Notes under the pieces: generated by a model
What the model saw: the letters and a program-made list of their open reading frames with translations, nothing else
The model's database searches: none
What the model was told of the DNA's origin: nothing
Made by a program: the position numbers and the translations under genes
Shown: in pieces, positions 34,474 to 43,371 of the stretch
Layout: each line of letters starts with the position of its first letter
Position numbering within the stretch: the stretch's first letter is position 1
Source: Flavobacterium beibuense F44-8
GTDB taxonomy: Bacteria > Bacteroidota > Bacteroidia > Flavobacteriales > Flavobacteriaceae
Length of the DNA stretch: 64,000 nucleotides
Direction: 5' to 3'
Assembly (NCBI RefSeq): GCF_000769915.1
Contig: NZ_JRLV01000007.1
Location: 1-64,000, forward strand

Positions 34474-35021
34474 TGCTTTCCGAAAAAGAAAATACCCATA
34501 TCAGTAAATTTCTGAGTCTTGTACTGCGACACAAGCCCGACCAAATAGGTATTAAACTTAATGAAAACAGATGGGTAAATGTTGAAGACTTAATTATCCT
34601 ATCGGGTAAGGCAGGAGTTAACTTCAACTTTAACGAACTAAAGCACATTGTAGATACCAATAATAAAAAACGCTTTGCATTTAATGACGACTGCACCCTT
34701 ATAAGAGCCAGTCAGGGACATTCGGTTATAATAAACAGTGGGTATGAACCACAGCAACCACCTGAAGTATTATACCATGGTACGGCAATAAAAAATCTTG
34801 ATTCCATAATCGCAAACGGATTAAACAAGGCAAACAGGTTACATGTACACCTAAGTTCTGACAAAGAAACTGCAGTAAACGTAGGCAGTCGCCACGGCAA
34901 ACCCGTTGTATTGGAAATTTTGGCACTACAAATGCATAACGACGGTTTTGCTTTTTACCTCTCGGACAATAAAGTATGGCTAACAGATAATGTGCCTGCT
35001 AAGTATTTAAAAGCCCTTTAA
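34473..35021 (+). CDS. kptA: RNA 2'-phosphotransferase (Tpt1/KptA)
   Basis: A 182-residue enzyme that transfers an internal RNA 2'-phosphate to NAD+, giving ADP-ribose 1''-2''-cyclic phosphate. Motifs are all present: SKFLSLVLRHKP with Arg19/His20, RASQGHS with Arg78, VLYHGT (99-104), RLHVHLS (122-128) and GSRHGKPVVL (138-147). Bacterial KptA has no established tRNA-splicing substrate, so its role is open; repair ligase products or NAD/ADP-ribose chemistry are possible. It is cotranscribed with the lipoprotein upstream (TAATG overlap). Confidence 0.95.
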   Translation: MLSEKENTHISKFLSLVLRHKPDQIGIKLNENRWVNVEDLIILSGKAGVNFNFNELKHIVDTNNKKRFAFNDDCTLIRASQGHSVIINSGYEPQQPPEVLYHGTAIKNLDSIIANGLNKANRLHVHLSSDKETAVNVGSRHGKPVVLEILALQMHNDGFAFYLSDNKVWLTDNVPAKYLKAL

Positions 35022-35030
35022 ACATCGGTT

Positions 35031-35644
35031 ATGAATGAAAGAAAATTCAATTTTTTCCCAAATAAAAAAGAGTACATTACTACTCCGCTAAGAAAATTAT
35101 TTTCAATCTATTTTTTTTCAGTTTAGTAACGCTTTTATTAATCTTTTTTGAAGATATTTTCCTTACTCTTCAGGTTTTCTTTATGACATTAGGACTTTTT
35201 ATGATGCTTTTTTTAATCGTATTCCTATTACCTACCCTACTTATATACTATAATCATAAGAAATTTAATGAAAATAGCACATTTAATATCAGGTTAAGTA
35301 CAGGTGAGTACTATTATTCGGATAAAAGCGGCGAACTGATTTTTAGAGATCGGGATATAAAAAAAGTAGTACTATTTTTACCGTATGGTTTAGGAGCTCG
35401 AACCTCTGTATGGAATCAATTGTTTTATACTCTTATAATACTTAAAACAGGTGAAAGGATTGTTTTATCCTGCTTGATTTTCAATCAGGTTAACATATAT
35501 CCTAATACTTATAAATATTTTCCTGAAGCATCTTTAACAAGTTCATGGAAGGTTATACGCGAAAAGGTAACTTTCCCTAATGTAAAGAAAGGTTTAGCTC
35601 CTGCTTCAAACAATAATCTGGATAAACACATTAAACAGTTTTAA
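35031..35644 (+). pseudogene. Frameshifted membrane-protein gene (paralogue of 35654-36244)
   Basis: An ATG at 35031 opens MNERKFNFFPNKKEYITT and runs into TAG at 35124, just after a run of eight T residues (35111-35118). In the adjoining frame the rest of the protein continues without interruption to 35644, through two hydrophobic helices and LLPTLLIYYNHKKFNENS. The next gene encodes an intact homologue with the same layout (KFDFTTNKKRYV... LLPFILIYYNHSKHN), so the two halves belong together. One added T would restore the frame. It is a pseudogene, a slippage-controlled gene or a base-calling error. A shorter product could start at 35183. Confidence 0.72.
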
Positions 35645-35653
35645 CAAATATTC

Positions 35654-36244
35654 ATGTTTCAAACAAAATTTGACTTCACCACAAACAAAAAAAGATACGT
35701 TTGGAAAACTGTTTTACCGGTACTTTTAATTCCTTTTGGTACAGGACTATTTGTGTATTGCCTAACAGGTTTATTAAATACTGCACTTTATGCTATAGGC
35801 ATTTCCGGAACGTTAAGCCTGTTAGTATTTCTATTACCTTTTATACTCATTTACTATAATCATAGCAAGCACAACAGGTATAGCATATTTCACATAATAA
35901 ATCAGGGTAAAGAAGGCATATATAACTATACCGACAACAACATAGAAATAACTTTTACCGATGACGACATAGAAAAAACTGAGGTAGTATATAGCACACA
36001 AGCTTATCGAAAAAGAAGCAAACAATTACCATGGAGTGAAATATTCTATACAGTATTCACATTAAAAAACGGAAAACAAATAATTATATCGTCCTTCACC
36101 TTTAGCGATATTGATTTCTTGCAAAGTACTACAGTATGTTTCCCTAAAACAGGTTTTACACGATCGTGGCCTTTAATTAAAATCCATAAAACTATTCCTT
36201 TAATAAAGGAAAAACATTCTTGTTCAGGTAAAACTTTACCCTAG
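35654..36244 (+). CDS. Two-helix membrane protein, unknown function
   Basis: A 196-residue protein with helices at about 18-42 and 50-70 and a C-terminal domain that looks beta-rich and cytoplasmic (NNIEITFTDDDIEKTEVVY, PWSEIFYTVFTLKNGKQIII). It is a tandem paralogue of the frameshifted 35031-35644 gene. The layout of two N-terminal helices plus a PH-like beta domain recalls YcxB-type proteins, but that is only a guess. It converges on 36248-36631 with a 3-nt gap. Confidence 0.7.
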   Translation: MFQTKFDFTTNKKRYVWKTVLPVLLIPFGTGLFVYCLTGLLNTALYAIGISGTLSLLVFLLPFILIYYNHSKHNRYSIFHIINQGKEGIYNYTDNNIEITFTDDDIEKTEVVYSTQAYRKRSKQLPWSEIFYTVFTLKNGKQIIISSFTFSDIDFLQSTTVCFPKTGFTRSWPLIKIHKTIPLIKEKHSCSGKTLP

Positions 36245-36247
36245 CCT

Positions 36248-36631
36248 CTATATATAAAAAGCATCGGGTTTTTCTTCGGTTTCATTCATAACCCTTAGTG
36301 CTTGTTTTGCCAGAGAATTTAATTTTACCCAGTCTTTAAAACCATCCATTTTATCATCGGGTATCTTTCCAAAATCAGGACTGCATAATGCAAAATCAAC
36401 ATTAATGTAAAGACGCACCAATGCTCCTGTAGCCTCAAGACTTAAATACCTGTTATCAATAAGCTGAGGGAGTAATACAAAAGCCTTCACATACCCGTCA
36501 AGCACCTCAAAAGGCCTGTCGGTAAAATCAGGCAAATATTCTTTTTGTTCTTTAAAAGGCAGGCAAAGCCATTTAATATTTTCTACAAGTTTTTTATAAT
36601 ATCTTTTAAAATCTTCTTCCGTTTCTTCCAT
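36248..36631 (-). CDS. Hypothetical protein, 127 residues
   Basis: A soluble, mostly helical, acidic protein (MEETEEDFKRYYKKLVENIKW at the start with aromatic-rich helices). No signal peptide, membrane helix or motif that I recognise. It starts at the ATG at 36631 and is divergent from marR across a 233-nt regulatory region. Confidence 0.6.
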   Translation of the reverse strand: MEETEEDFKRYYKKLVENIKWLCLPFKEQKEYLPDFTDRPFEVLDGYVKAFVLLPQLIDNRYLSLEATGALVRLYINVDFALCSPDFGKIPDDKMDGFKDWVKLNSLAKQALRVMNETEEKPDAFYI

Positions 36632-36718
36632 AGTGCTAAATTATTAAAACATCATATGCCTTACTACACTCCTAACTGCCAAATATTTTTACAAAAATAA
36701 CATTTACTTAACTGATAA

Positions 36719-36730
36719 TATTCATGCATA
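36719..36730. promoter_or_regulatory. Second candidate MarR operator (one mismatch)
   Basis: TATTC-AT-GCATA differs by one base from the TATGC-NN-GCATA motif and lies 100 nt upstream of the promoter-proximal site. A further partial site (TAATGCGTATAT) is at about 36750-36761. Confidence 0.4.
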
Positions 36731-36763
36731 ATAATTAACAATACCGCAGTAATGCGTATATTT

Positions 36764-36789
36764 AACTCTCCTTATGTGGAGAGTTTTTT
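36764..36789 (+). terminator. Orphan intrinsic terminator upstream of marR
   Basis: Stem AACTCTCC (36764-36771) with GGAGAGTT (36778-36785), loop TTATGT, then TTTT. No plus-strand gene precedes it (the neighbour is on the minus strand), so it may end a short leader or small RNA. Confidence 0.7.
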
Positions 36790-36818
36790 AATTTTAGATA
36801 AAATTATTTTAAATTTAA

Positions 36819-36830
36819 TATGCACGCATA
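36819..36830. promoter_or_regulatory. Candidate MarR operator over the marR -33 region
   Basis: TATGC-AC-GCATA is a perfect inverted repeat with a two-base centre. It covers the position expected for the -33 element (17-23 nt before the -7 box at 36843), so a bound dimer would block transcription. Confidence 0.65.
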
Positions 36831-36842
36831 ATAAATTTTTAT

Positions 36843-36850
36843 TACCTTTG
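36843..36850 (+). promoter_or_regulatory. -7 promoter element of the marR-fad operon
   Basis: TACCTTTG matches the consensus exactly, 14 nt before the marR ATG. The -33 region is occupied by the inverted repeat at 36819-36830. Confidence 0.7.
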
Positions 36851-36864
36851 AGAAACCATTATTT

Positions 36865-37338
36865 ATGAAAGATAAAACTATAGATTACATTCTCAGGGCA
36901 ACCTGGCAGGCAGTGGCAAGAATGTACAACGAAGAAGCCGGAAAGTATGGAGCAACAATGTCCATTGGATTTGCTTTACTTTCTATTGACAAGGAGAAAG
37001 GCATCTCGTCTACAGCACTGGGTCCGCAAATGGGAATGGAGGCCACAAGCCTCACACGCACATTAAAATCAATGGAAGAAAAAGGACTTATTGTCCGTAA
37101 AAAAAATCCTGTAGACGGTCGTGGTGTAATTATACACCTTACTAAGTTGGGCAGGGAAAAAAGAGATCTTTCAAAAGAGGTAGTTTTAAAATTCAATGAG
37201 GCTGTAAAGCAACGTGTATCCCAGCAAAAAATGGATCATTTTGTGGAAGTGGCCGAAGTTATAAACGAGCTGATTGCCGAAAAACAAATTTTTGCAACCG
37301 AACAGCCCGAAGCAGAGATTGAAAACAAAGCAAAATAA
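36865..37338 (+). CDS. MarR-family transcriptional regulator
   Basis: A 157-residue winged-helix repressor-type protein. The DNA-binding part spans about 42-105: GISSTALGPQMGMEATSLTRTLKSMEEKGLI is the helix-turn-helix and NPVDGRGVIIHLT the wing. N- and C-terminal helices would form the dimer. It heads the beta-oxidation operon (66 nt to fadN) and probably senses acyl-CoA or fatty acid and controls its own operon through the TATGC-NN-GCATA site over the promoter. The ligand is inferred, not seen. Confidence 0.9.
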   Translation: MKDKTIDYILRATWQAVARMYNEEAGKYGATMSIGFALLSIDKEKGISSTALGPQMGMEATSLTRTLKSMEEKGLIVRKKNPVDGRGVIIHLTKLGREKRDLSKEVVLKFNEAVKQRVSQQKMDHFVEVAEVINELIAEKQIFATEQPEAEIENKAK

Positions 37339-37404
37339 TAACAGGTGAAACCGCCTTGACGGGCTGTTTCATTTAACAAACAACTAAAAATACAACTATA
37401 AAAA

Positions 37405-39795
37405 ATGAAACGCACTATTAAAAAGGCGGCCGTAATAGGCTCCGGTATTATGGGATCGGCAATTGCCTGCCATTTTGCCAATATAGGTGTTGAGGTTCTT
37501 TTGCTGGACATAGCCCCAAAAGAACTTACGGAAGCCGAAAAGAAAAAGGGGCTTACACTGGAGGATAAGGTAGTTAGGAACAGAATTGTAAACGAACACC
37601 TTGCCAACTCCCTTAAGTCTAAACCCTCCCCTATTTACCATCAAAAATTTGCTTCAAGAATAGCTACTGGTAATATAGATGACGATCTTCCTAAAATTGC
37701 CGACTGCGACTGGGTAATTGAAGTAGTTGTAGAAAGGCTTGATATTAAACAAAAAGTGTTTGAACAAATTGAAAAGTACCGCAAACCGGGAACACTTATC
37801 ACATCAAACACATCGGGTATACCTATCCACTTTATGAGCGAAGGCCGCAGTGAGGACTTCCAGAAACATTTTTGCGGAACACACTTCTTTAATCCGCCAC
37901 GATACTTAAAACTTTTCGAAATTATACCGGGGCCTCAAACTTCACAGGAGGTACTGGACTTTTTAAATAATTATGGTGAGCAATTCCTTGGTAAAACATC
38001 GGTAGTTGCAAAAGACACCCCTGCCTTTATAGGTAACCGTATTGGTATTTATGGTATTATGAGCCTTTTCCATCAGGTTAAGGAAATGGGACTTACCGTA
38101 GAGGAAGTTGACAAACTTACCGGTCCTGTAATAGGTCGCCCTAAGTCGGCTACCTTCCGTACGGTAGATGTGGTGGGGCTTGATACCCTTGTACACGTTG
38201 CAAACGGTATTTATGAAAACTGCCCTAACGATGAGGCTCACGAACTGTTTAAAGTTCCGGGATTCATCGATACCATGATGGAAAATAAATGGCTGGGTAG
38301 CAAAACAAAACAGGGCTTTTACAAAAAAGTAGACAAAGATATCCTTGCGCTTGATTTAGATACGCTGGAATACCGTCCGCAGAAAAAAGCATCGTTTGCT
38401 ACACTCGAGCTTACCAAAACTATAGACAAGCCTATTAACCGCTTTAAAGTACTTGTAAAAGGTACAGATAAGGCCGGAGAGTTTTACCGTAAAAACTTCT
38501 CGGGTATGTTTGCCTATGTATCAAACCGTATACCTGAAATTACCGATGACCTTTATAAAATAGACGACGCCATGAAAGCCGGATTTGGCTGGGAAAACGG
38601 TCCGTTTGAAATATGGGATGCCGTAGGTGTTGAAAAAGGTATCGAACTAATGAAAGCCGAAGGGCTTGAGCCTGCAGCTTGGGTTAACGAAATGCTGGCA
38701 TCGGGCAACAAAAGCTTCTACACTGTAAAAGAAGGAGCTACTTACTATTACGACATTGCATCTAAATCCCAGAAAAAAGTTCCGGGTCAGGATGCCTTTA
38801 TTATACTTAACAACATTCGCGAGAGCAAAAAGGTATGGAGCAACAGTGAGGCCATTATACAGGACCTTGGCGACGGTATCCTTAACCTTGAGTTCCAGTC
38901 TAAAATGAATACCATTGGCGGTGGTGTACTACAGGGCATAAACAAAGCCATAGACCTTGCCGAAAAAGAGTACGACGGACTGGTTATTGGTAACCAGGCG
39001 GCAAACTTCTCGGTTGGTGCTAACATTGGTATGATATTCATGATGGCTGTAGAGCAGGAATATGATGAGCTTAACATGGCTATCAAAATGTTCCAGGATA
39101 CTATGATGCGTGTACGCTACTCATCTATACCGGTAGTGGTTGCACCACATGGTATGACACTGGGCGGTGGCTGTGAAATGAGCATGCATGCCGATAAGGT
39201 TGTGGCTGCTGCCGAAACATATATCGGGCTTGTGGAATTTGGCGTTGGGGTTATCCCGGGCGGTGGCGGATCGAAAGAGATGGCACTGCGTGCTGCCGAT
39301 ACCTTCCGTAAAAACGACGTAGAACTTAACGTACTTCAGGAGTATTTCCTAACCATAGGTATGGCTAAGGTATCAACATCGGCCTATGAGGCGTTTGACC
39401 TTGGTATACTTCAGCATGGTAAAGACGTTATTGTGGTTAATAAAGACAGGCAGATTGCCGAAGCTAAAAAGCATGCCAAGCTGCTAGCCGAAGCGGGTTA
39501 CACCCAGCCGGTTAAACGTAAAGATGTAAAAGTACTGGGTAAACAGGCACTGGGTATGTTCCTTGTTGGGACAGACAGTATGGAGGCCGGACATTACATC
39601 TCTGAACACGACAAGAAAATTGCTAACAAACTGGCTTATGTTATGGCCGGTGGTGACCTTAGTGAACCGACACTGGTTACAGAGCAGTACCTTCTTGATC
39701 TTGAAAGGGAAGCATTCCTGTCACTTTGTGGCGAGAGAAAAACGCTGGAACGTATTCAGTTTATGTTAACCAAAGGGAAACCGCTACGCAACTAA
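37405..39795 (+). CDS. fadN: FadN-type 3-hydroxyacyl-CoA dehydrogenase/enoyl-CoA hydratase
   Basis: A 796-residue bifunctional beta-oxidation enzyme. The order is dehydrogenase first: NAD motif GSGIMG (12-17), HFFNPPRYLKLFEII (about 160-175), and a hydratase/isomerase domain in the C-terminal part (NIGMIFMMAVEQ, GMTLGGGCEMSMHAD, GVGVIPGGGGSKE at about 535-630). This domain order is the FadN (YusL) type of Firmicutes and Bacteroidetes, opposite to E. coli FadB. It works with the thiolase and acyl-CoA dehydrogenase genes that follow. Confidence 0.94.
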   Translation: MKRTIKKAAVIGSGIMGSAIACHFANIGVEVLLLDIAPKELTEAEKKKGLTLEDKVVRNRIVNEHLANSLKSKPSPIYHQKFASRIATGNIDDDLPKIADCDWVIEVVVERLDIKQKVFEQIEKYRKPGTLITSNTSGIPIHFMSEGRSEDFQKHFCGTHFFNPPRYLKLFEIIPGPQTSQEVLDFLNNYGEQFLGKTSVVAKDTPAFIGNRIGIYGIMSLFHQVKEMGLTVEEVDKLTGPVIGRPKSATFRTVDVVGLDTLVHVANGIYENCPNDEAHELFKVPGFIDTMMENKWLGSKTKQGFYKKVDKDILALDLDTLEYRPQKKASFATLELTKTIDKPINRFKVLVKGTDKAGEFYRKNFSGMFAYVSNRIPEITDDLYKIDDAMKAGFGWENGPFEIWDAVGVEKGIELMKAEGLEPAAWVNEMLASGNKSFYTVKEGATYYYDIASKSQKKVPGQDAFIILNNIRESKKVWSNSEAIIQDLGDGILNLEFQSKMNTIGGGVLQGINKAIDLAEKEYDGLVIGNQAANFSVGANIGMIFMMAVEQEYDELNMAIKMFQDTMMRVRYSSIPVVVAPHGMTLGGGCEMSMHADKVVAAAETYIGLVEFGVGVIPGGGGSKEMALRAADTFRKNDVELNVLQEYFLTIGMAKVSTSAYEAFDLGILQHGKDVIVVNKDRQIAEAKKHAKLLAEAGYTQPVKRKDVKVLGKQALGMFLVGTDSMEAGHYISEHDKKIANKLAYVMAGGDLSEPTLVTEQYLLDLEREAFLSLCGERKTLERIQFMLTKGKPLRN

Positions 39796-39862
39796 TTATT
39801 TTGAATGCTGAATTATAAATTTTAAATGATTCGGCAAGTTCAGAATCTAAAATCTAAAAAAA

Positions 39863-41044
39863 ATGAAAACAGCATATATAGTAAAGGCATACAGAACGGC
39901 TGTGGGGAAAGCACCAAAAGGAGTTTTCCGCTTTAAAAGGCCTGACGAACTGGCCGCCGAAACCATTCAGCATATTATGAATGAGCTTCCGCAGCTGGAT
40001 AAATCAAGAATTGACGACGTAATGGTAGGTAACGCGATGCCGGAGGCAGAACAGGGCTTAAACTTTGCCCGCCTTATTTCCCTAATGGGACTAAAGGTTG
40101 AAGATGTTCCGGGGGTTACAGTAAACCGTTACTGTGCATCGGGGCTGGAAACCATCGCTATGGCTACAGCCAAAATACAAAGCGGAATGGCGAGCTGTAT
40201 TATTGCAGGTGGTGCCGAAAGTATGAGCTACATCCCTATGGGGGGGTACAAACCTGTACCGGATTATAAACTGGCTAAAAACGGCCATGAGGATTATTAC
40301 TGGGGAATGGGACTTACTGCCGAAGCGGTTGCCAAGCAATATAACGTTAGCCGTGAAGACCAGGATGAGTTTGGTTACCAGTCACACCAAAAAGCACTTA
40401 AAGCTCAGGCAGAAGGTAAATTTGACAAACAGATTGTGCCTATTACCGTAGAGCAGGTATATGTAGATGAAAATGGTAAAAAAGCAACTAAAAGTTATAC
40501 TGTAACTAAGGATGAGGGTCCGCGTGCCGACACATCGGTTGAAGCGCTTGGAAGACTACGCCCTGTATTTGCTGCCGATGGTAGTGTAACAGCGGGTACA
40601 TCTTCCCAAATGAGTGACGGTGCTGCCTTTGTTATGGTAATGAGCGAAGAAATGGTTAAGGAACTTAACCTTGAGCCTATTGCCCGTCTGGTTAGCTATG
40701 CTGCTGCCGGTGTGGAACCAAGAATTATGGGTATAGGTCCGGTGAAAGCGATTCCTAAAGCGGTACAAATGGCAGGCTTAAATCTTAATGATATAGAACT
40801 TATTGAGCTTAACGAGGCATTTGCTTCTCAGTCGCTTGCTGTTATCCGTGAGCTTGGGCTTAATAAGGATATTGTAAACGTGAATGGTGGTGCTATTGCA
40901 CTGGGTCACCCACTGGGATGTACAGGTGCTAAACTGTCTGTTCAGTTATTCGACGAAATGAAAAACCGCGGAAGCAAATACGGTATGGTTACCATGTGTG
41001 TAGGTACCGGACAGGGAGCTGCGGGAGTTTATGAACTAATGTAA
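39863..41044 (+). CDS. fadA: Acetyl-CoA acyltransferase (thiolase)
   Basis: A 393-residue thiolase that cleaves 3-ketoacyl-CoA with CoA, the last beta-oxidation step. The acyl-accepting Cys91 is in NRYCASGLE, His349 in ALGHPLG, and the proton-transfer Cys379 in MCVGTGQG. It lies 67 nt after fadN. Context makes a degradative thiolase more likely than a biosynthetic acetoacetyl-CoA thiolase. Confidence 0.95.
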   Translation: MKTAYIVKAYRTAVGKAPKGVFRFKRPDELAAETIQHIMNELPQLDKSRIDDVMVGNAMPEAEQGLNFARLISLMGLKVEDVPGVTVNRYCASGLETIAMATAKIQSGMASCIIAGGAESMSYIPMGGYKPVPDYKLAKNGHEDYYWGMGLTAEAVAKQYNVSREDQDEFGYQSHQKALKAQAEGKFDKQIVPITVEQVYVDENGKKATKSYTVTKDEGPRADTSVEALGRLRPVFAADGSVTAGTSSQMSDGAAFVMVMSEEMVKELNLEPIARLVSYAAAGVEPRIMGIGPVKAIPKAVQMAGLNLNDIELIELNEAFASQSLAVIRELGLNKDIVNVNGGAIALGHPLGCTGAKLSVQLFDEMKNRGSKYGMVTMCVGTGQGAAGVYELM

Positions 41045-41101
41045 AAGACTTGAAGACGAAAGACAAAAGATAATAGACTAAAAACGTATCGCACCTTACC
41101 G

Positions 41102-41470
41102 ATGAGTGATTATAAAAGACACAATTTTAAAAAGCTTAAAATATGGCAGATGGCCATGGAAATAGCTCGTGAAACACTTGATTTGACAGATACTTTTCCT
41201 TCACACGAAAAGTATGGATTAAAAAATCAGATGGACAGATGCTCAATCTCCATACCGTCTAACATTGCGGAAGGTTCCAGCAGAAGTAACAAGTCATTTA
41301 GTCATTTTATCAATGTCTCTTTAGGTTCTTCTTTTGAATTGCATACTCAATTACTGTTAGCCTTACACAGAGGTTATATACCTGAAGAGGCTTCGGTAAT
41401 TATTGAAAATAAATTAGAGGAGTTCCAGAGGATGACAATGAGTTTTCAAAATGCTCTGGTTCCCGCTTAA
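41102..41470 (+). CDS. Four-helix-bundle protein (23S rRNA IVS-protein family)
   Basis: A 122-residue all-helical protein with the family signature FKKLKIWQMAMEIARE at the start and GLKNQMDRCSISIPSNIAEG (about 40-59) in the second helix. The family was first met in 23S rRNA intervening sequences and is scattered through flavobacterial genomes; the role is unknown, possibly RNA binding. It sits between fadA and fadE, unrelated to beta-oxidation, with AGATAATAGA-type short repeats in inverted orientation on either side, so it looks like an insertion into the operon. Confidence 0.9.
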   Translation: MSDYKRHNFKKLKIWQMAMEIARETLDLTDTFPSHEKYGLKNQMDRCSISIPSNIAEGSSRSNKSFSHFINVSLGSSFELHTQLLLALHRGYIPEEASVIIENKLEEFQRMTMSFQNALVPA

Positions 41471-41522
41471 GTCTGTTATCTATTATCTATCATCTAAAAG
41501 TCTAAATTAAAATATTACAAAA

Positions 41523-43322
41523 ATGAGCGAAGCTAAGGATATAACAAGAGGAGGTCAGTTCCTTGTAAAAGAAACCAAGTGTGAAGATGTGTTCACACCC
41601 GAAGATTTTTCGGAAGAGCAGGTTATGATGCGCGACACGGTTAAAGAATTTGTTGACCGTGAATTATGGCCGCACAAAGACCGTTTTGAGAATAAAGACT
41701 ACGCCTACACTAAAGAGTGTATGGAGAAAGCCGGAGAGCTTGGCTTTCTTGGTGTAGCTGTACCGGAAGAGTATGGCGGACTGGGCATGGGATTTGTTTC
41801 AACCATGTTGGTTTGTGACTATATCTCGGGGGCTACAGGTTCGTTCTCAACAGCATTTGGTGCACATACCGGTATTGGTACTATGCCAATTACCCTATAC
41901 GGAACTGAAGAACAGAAAAAGAAATATGTACCTAAGCTTGCCAGCGGAGAGTGGTTTGGTGCTTACTGCCTTACCGAACCGGGCGCTGGTAGTGATGCCA
42001 ACTCGGGGAAAACAAAGGCTGTGCTTAGTGAAGATGGTACGCATTACAAGATAACAGGACAAAAAATGTGGATTTCCAATGCGGGATTCTGTAGCCTGTT
42101 TATTGTATTTGCCCGTATTGAAGACGATAAAAACATTACCGGATTCATTGTAGAGAACGACCCAAGCAACGGTATCTCTATGAATGAAGAGGAGCATAAA
42201 CTGGGTATCCGCGCCTCCTCTACCCGTCAGGTATTCTTTAACGAGACTAAAGTACCTGTAGAAAATATGCTTTCTGAAAGAGGTAACGGATTCAAAATAG
42301 CTATGAACGCCCTTAACGTAGGTCGTATTAAACTGGCTGCCGCTTGTCTTGATGCACAAAGAAGAACCATCTCGGGCGCTGTTAAATATGCTAACGAAAG
42401 AGTACAGTTTAACACTCCAATCTCAAGCTTTGGCGCTATACGTTCCAAACTGGCAGAAATGGCTGCAAGTGCCTATGCCGGAGAAAGTGCGTGCTACCGT
42501 GCTGCAAAAAGCATTGAAGACCGTATTGAGGCTCGTGTTGCTGCCGGAGAATCACATCAGGATGCTGAGCTTAAAGGTGTAGAAGAATTTGCTATTGAGT
42601 GTTCTATCCTTAAAGTAGCGGTATCTGAAGATATTCAGAACTGTAGTGACGAAGGTATCCAGATTTTTGGAGGTATGGGCTTCTCTGAAGATACTCCAAT
42701 GGAAAGTGCATGGAGAGATGCAAGGATTGCCCGTATTTATGAAGGTACAAACGAAATTAACCGTATGCTGTCGGTAGGTATGCTTGTTAAAAAAGCAATG
42801 AAGGGTCATGTAGATCTTTTAGGTCCTGCAATGAAGGTTGCCGAAGAGCTTATGGCTATACCATCGTTTGATACACCTGATTATTCGGTATTATTTGCTG
42901 AAGAAAAAGAGCTTATCGGTAAGCTTAAAAAAGCATTTTTAATGGTGGCAGGTAGTGCCGTACAAAAATACGGACCGGACCTTGACCAACACCAGCAACT
43001 GCTTATGGCTGCTTCTGATATCCTTATTGAAATATACATGGCCGAGTCGGTTATCCTGAGAACAGAGAAACTGGCAAAAAGCAAAGGCGAAGAAAACGTA
43101 AAAGAGCAAATCGCAATGGCACAACTATACCTTTACAGAGCGGTAGATACCGTTAATACTAAAGGTAAAGAAGGTATTGCATCATTTGCCGAAGGTGACG
43201 AACAACGCATGATGCTTATGGGCCTTAAACGATTCACTAAATATACCAATATGCCAAACGTAGTAGCCCTAAAGGAAACTATCGCAGCAAAACTGGTAGA
43301 CGAAAACGCATATGTATACTAA
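41523..43322 (+). CDS. fadE: Acyl-CoA dehydrogenase (C-terminally extended)
   Basis: A 599-residue flavoprotein catalysing the first oxidation of acyl-CoA. ACAD motifs: CLTEPGAGSDAN (about 149-160), KMWISNAGF for FAD contact, and catalytic Glu407 in IYEGTNEINR. About 180 residues follow the core, as in the longer bacterial class related to very-long-chain dehydrogenases. It is the last gene of the fad operon and is followed by a terminator. The electron acceptor ETF is not in this window. Confidence 0.95.
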   Translation: MSEAKDITRGGQFLVKETKCEDVFTPEDFSEEQVMMRDTVKEFVDRELWPHKDRFENKDYAYTKECMEKAGELGFLGVAVPEEYGGLGMGFVSTMLVCDYISGATGSFSTAFGAHTGIGTMPITLYGTEEQKKKYVPKLASGEWFGAYCLTEPGAGSDANSGKTKAVLSEDGTHYKITGQKMWISNAGFCSLFIVFARIEDDKNITGFIVENDPSNGISMNEEEHKLGIRASSTRQVFFNETKVPVENMLSERGNGFKIAMNALNVGRIKLAAACLDAQRRTISGAVKYANERVQFNTPISSFGAIRSKLAEMAASAYAGESACYRAAKSIEDRIEARVAAGESHQDAELKGVEEFAIECSILKVAVSEDIQNCSDEGIQIFGGMGFSEDTPMESAWRDARIARIYEGTNEINRMLSVGMLVKKAMKGHVDLLGPAMKVAEELMAIPSFDTPDYSVLFAEEKELIGKLKKAFLMVAGSAVQKYGPDLDQHQQLLMAASDILIEIYMAESVILRTEKLAKSKGEENVKEQIAMAQLYLYRAVDTVNTKGKEGIASFAEGDEQRMMLMGLKRFTKYTNMPNVVALKETIAAKLVDENAYVY

Positions 43323-43371
43323 TACCACTAGTAATCACTAATTTCCGTTTTTAGTTTAGTTTATTCGAAAA

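Noticed and set aside
33502..36244. A possible RNA-repair or phage-defence island around kptA
   Set aside because: There is no RNA ligase, nuclease, integrase or defence gene nearby; the neighbours are small envelope proteins.
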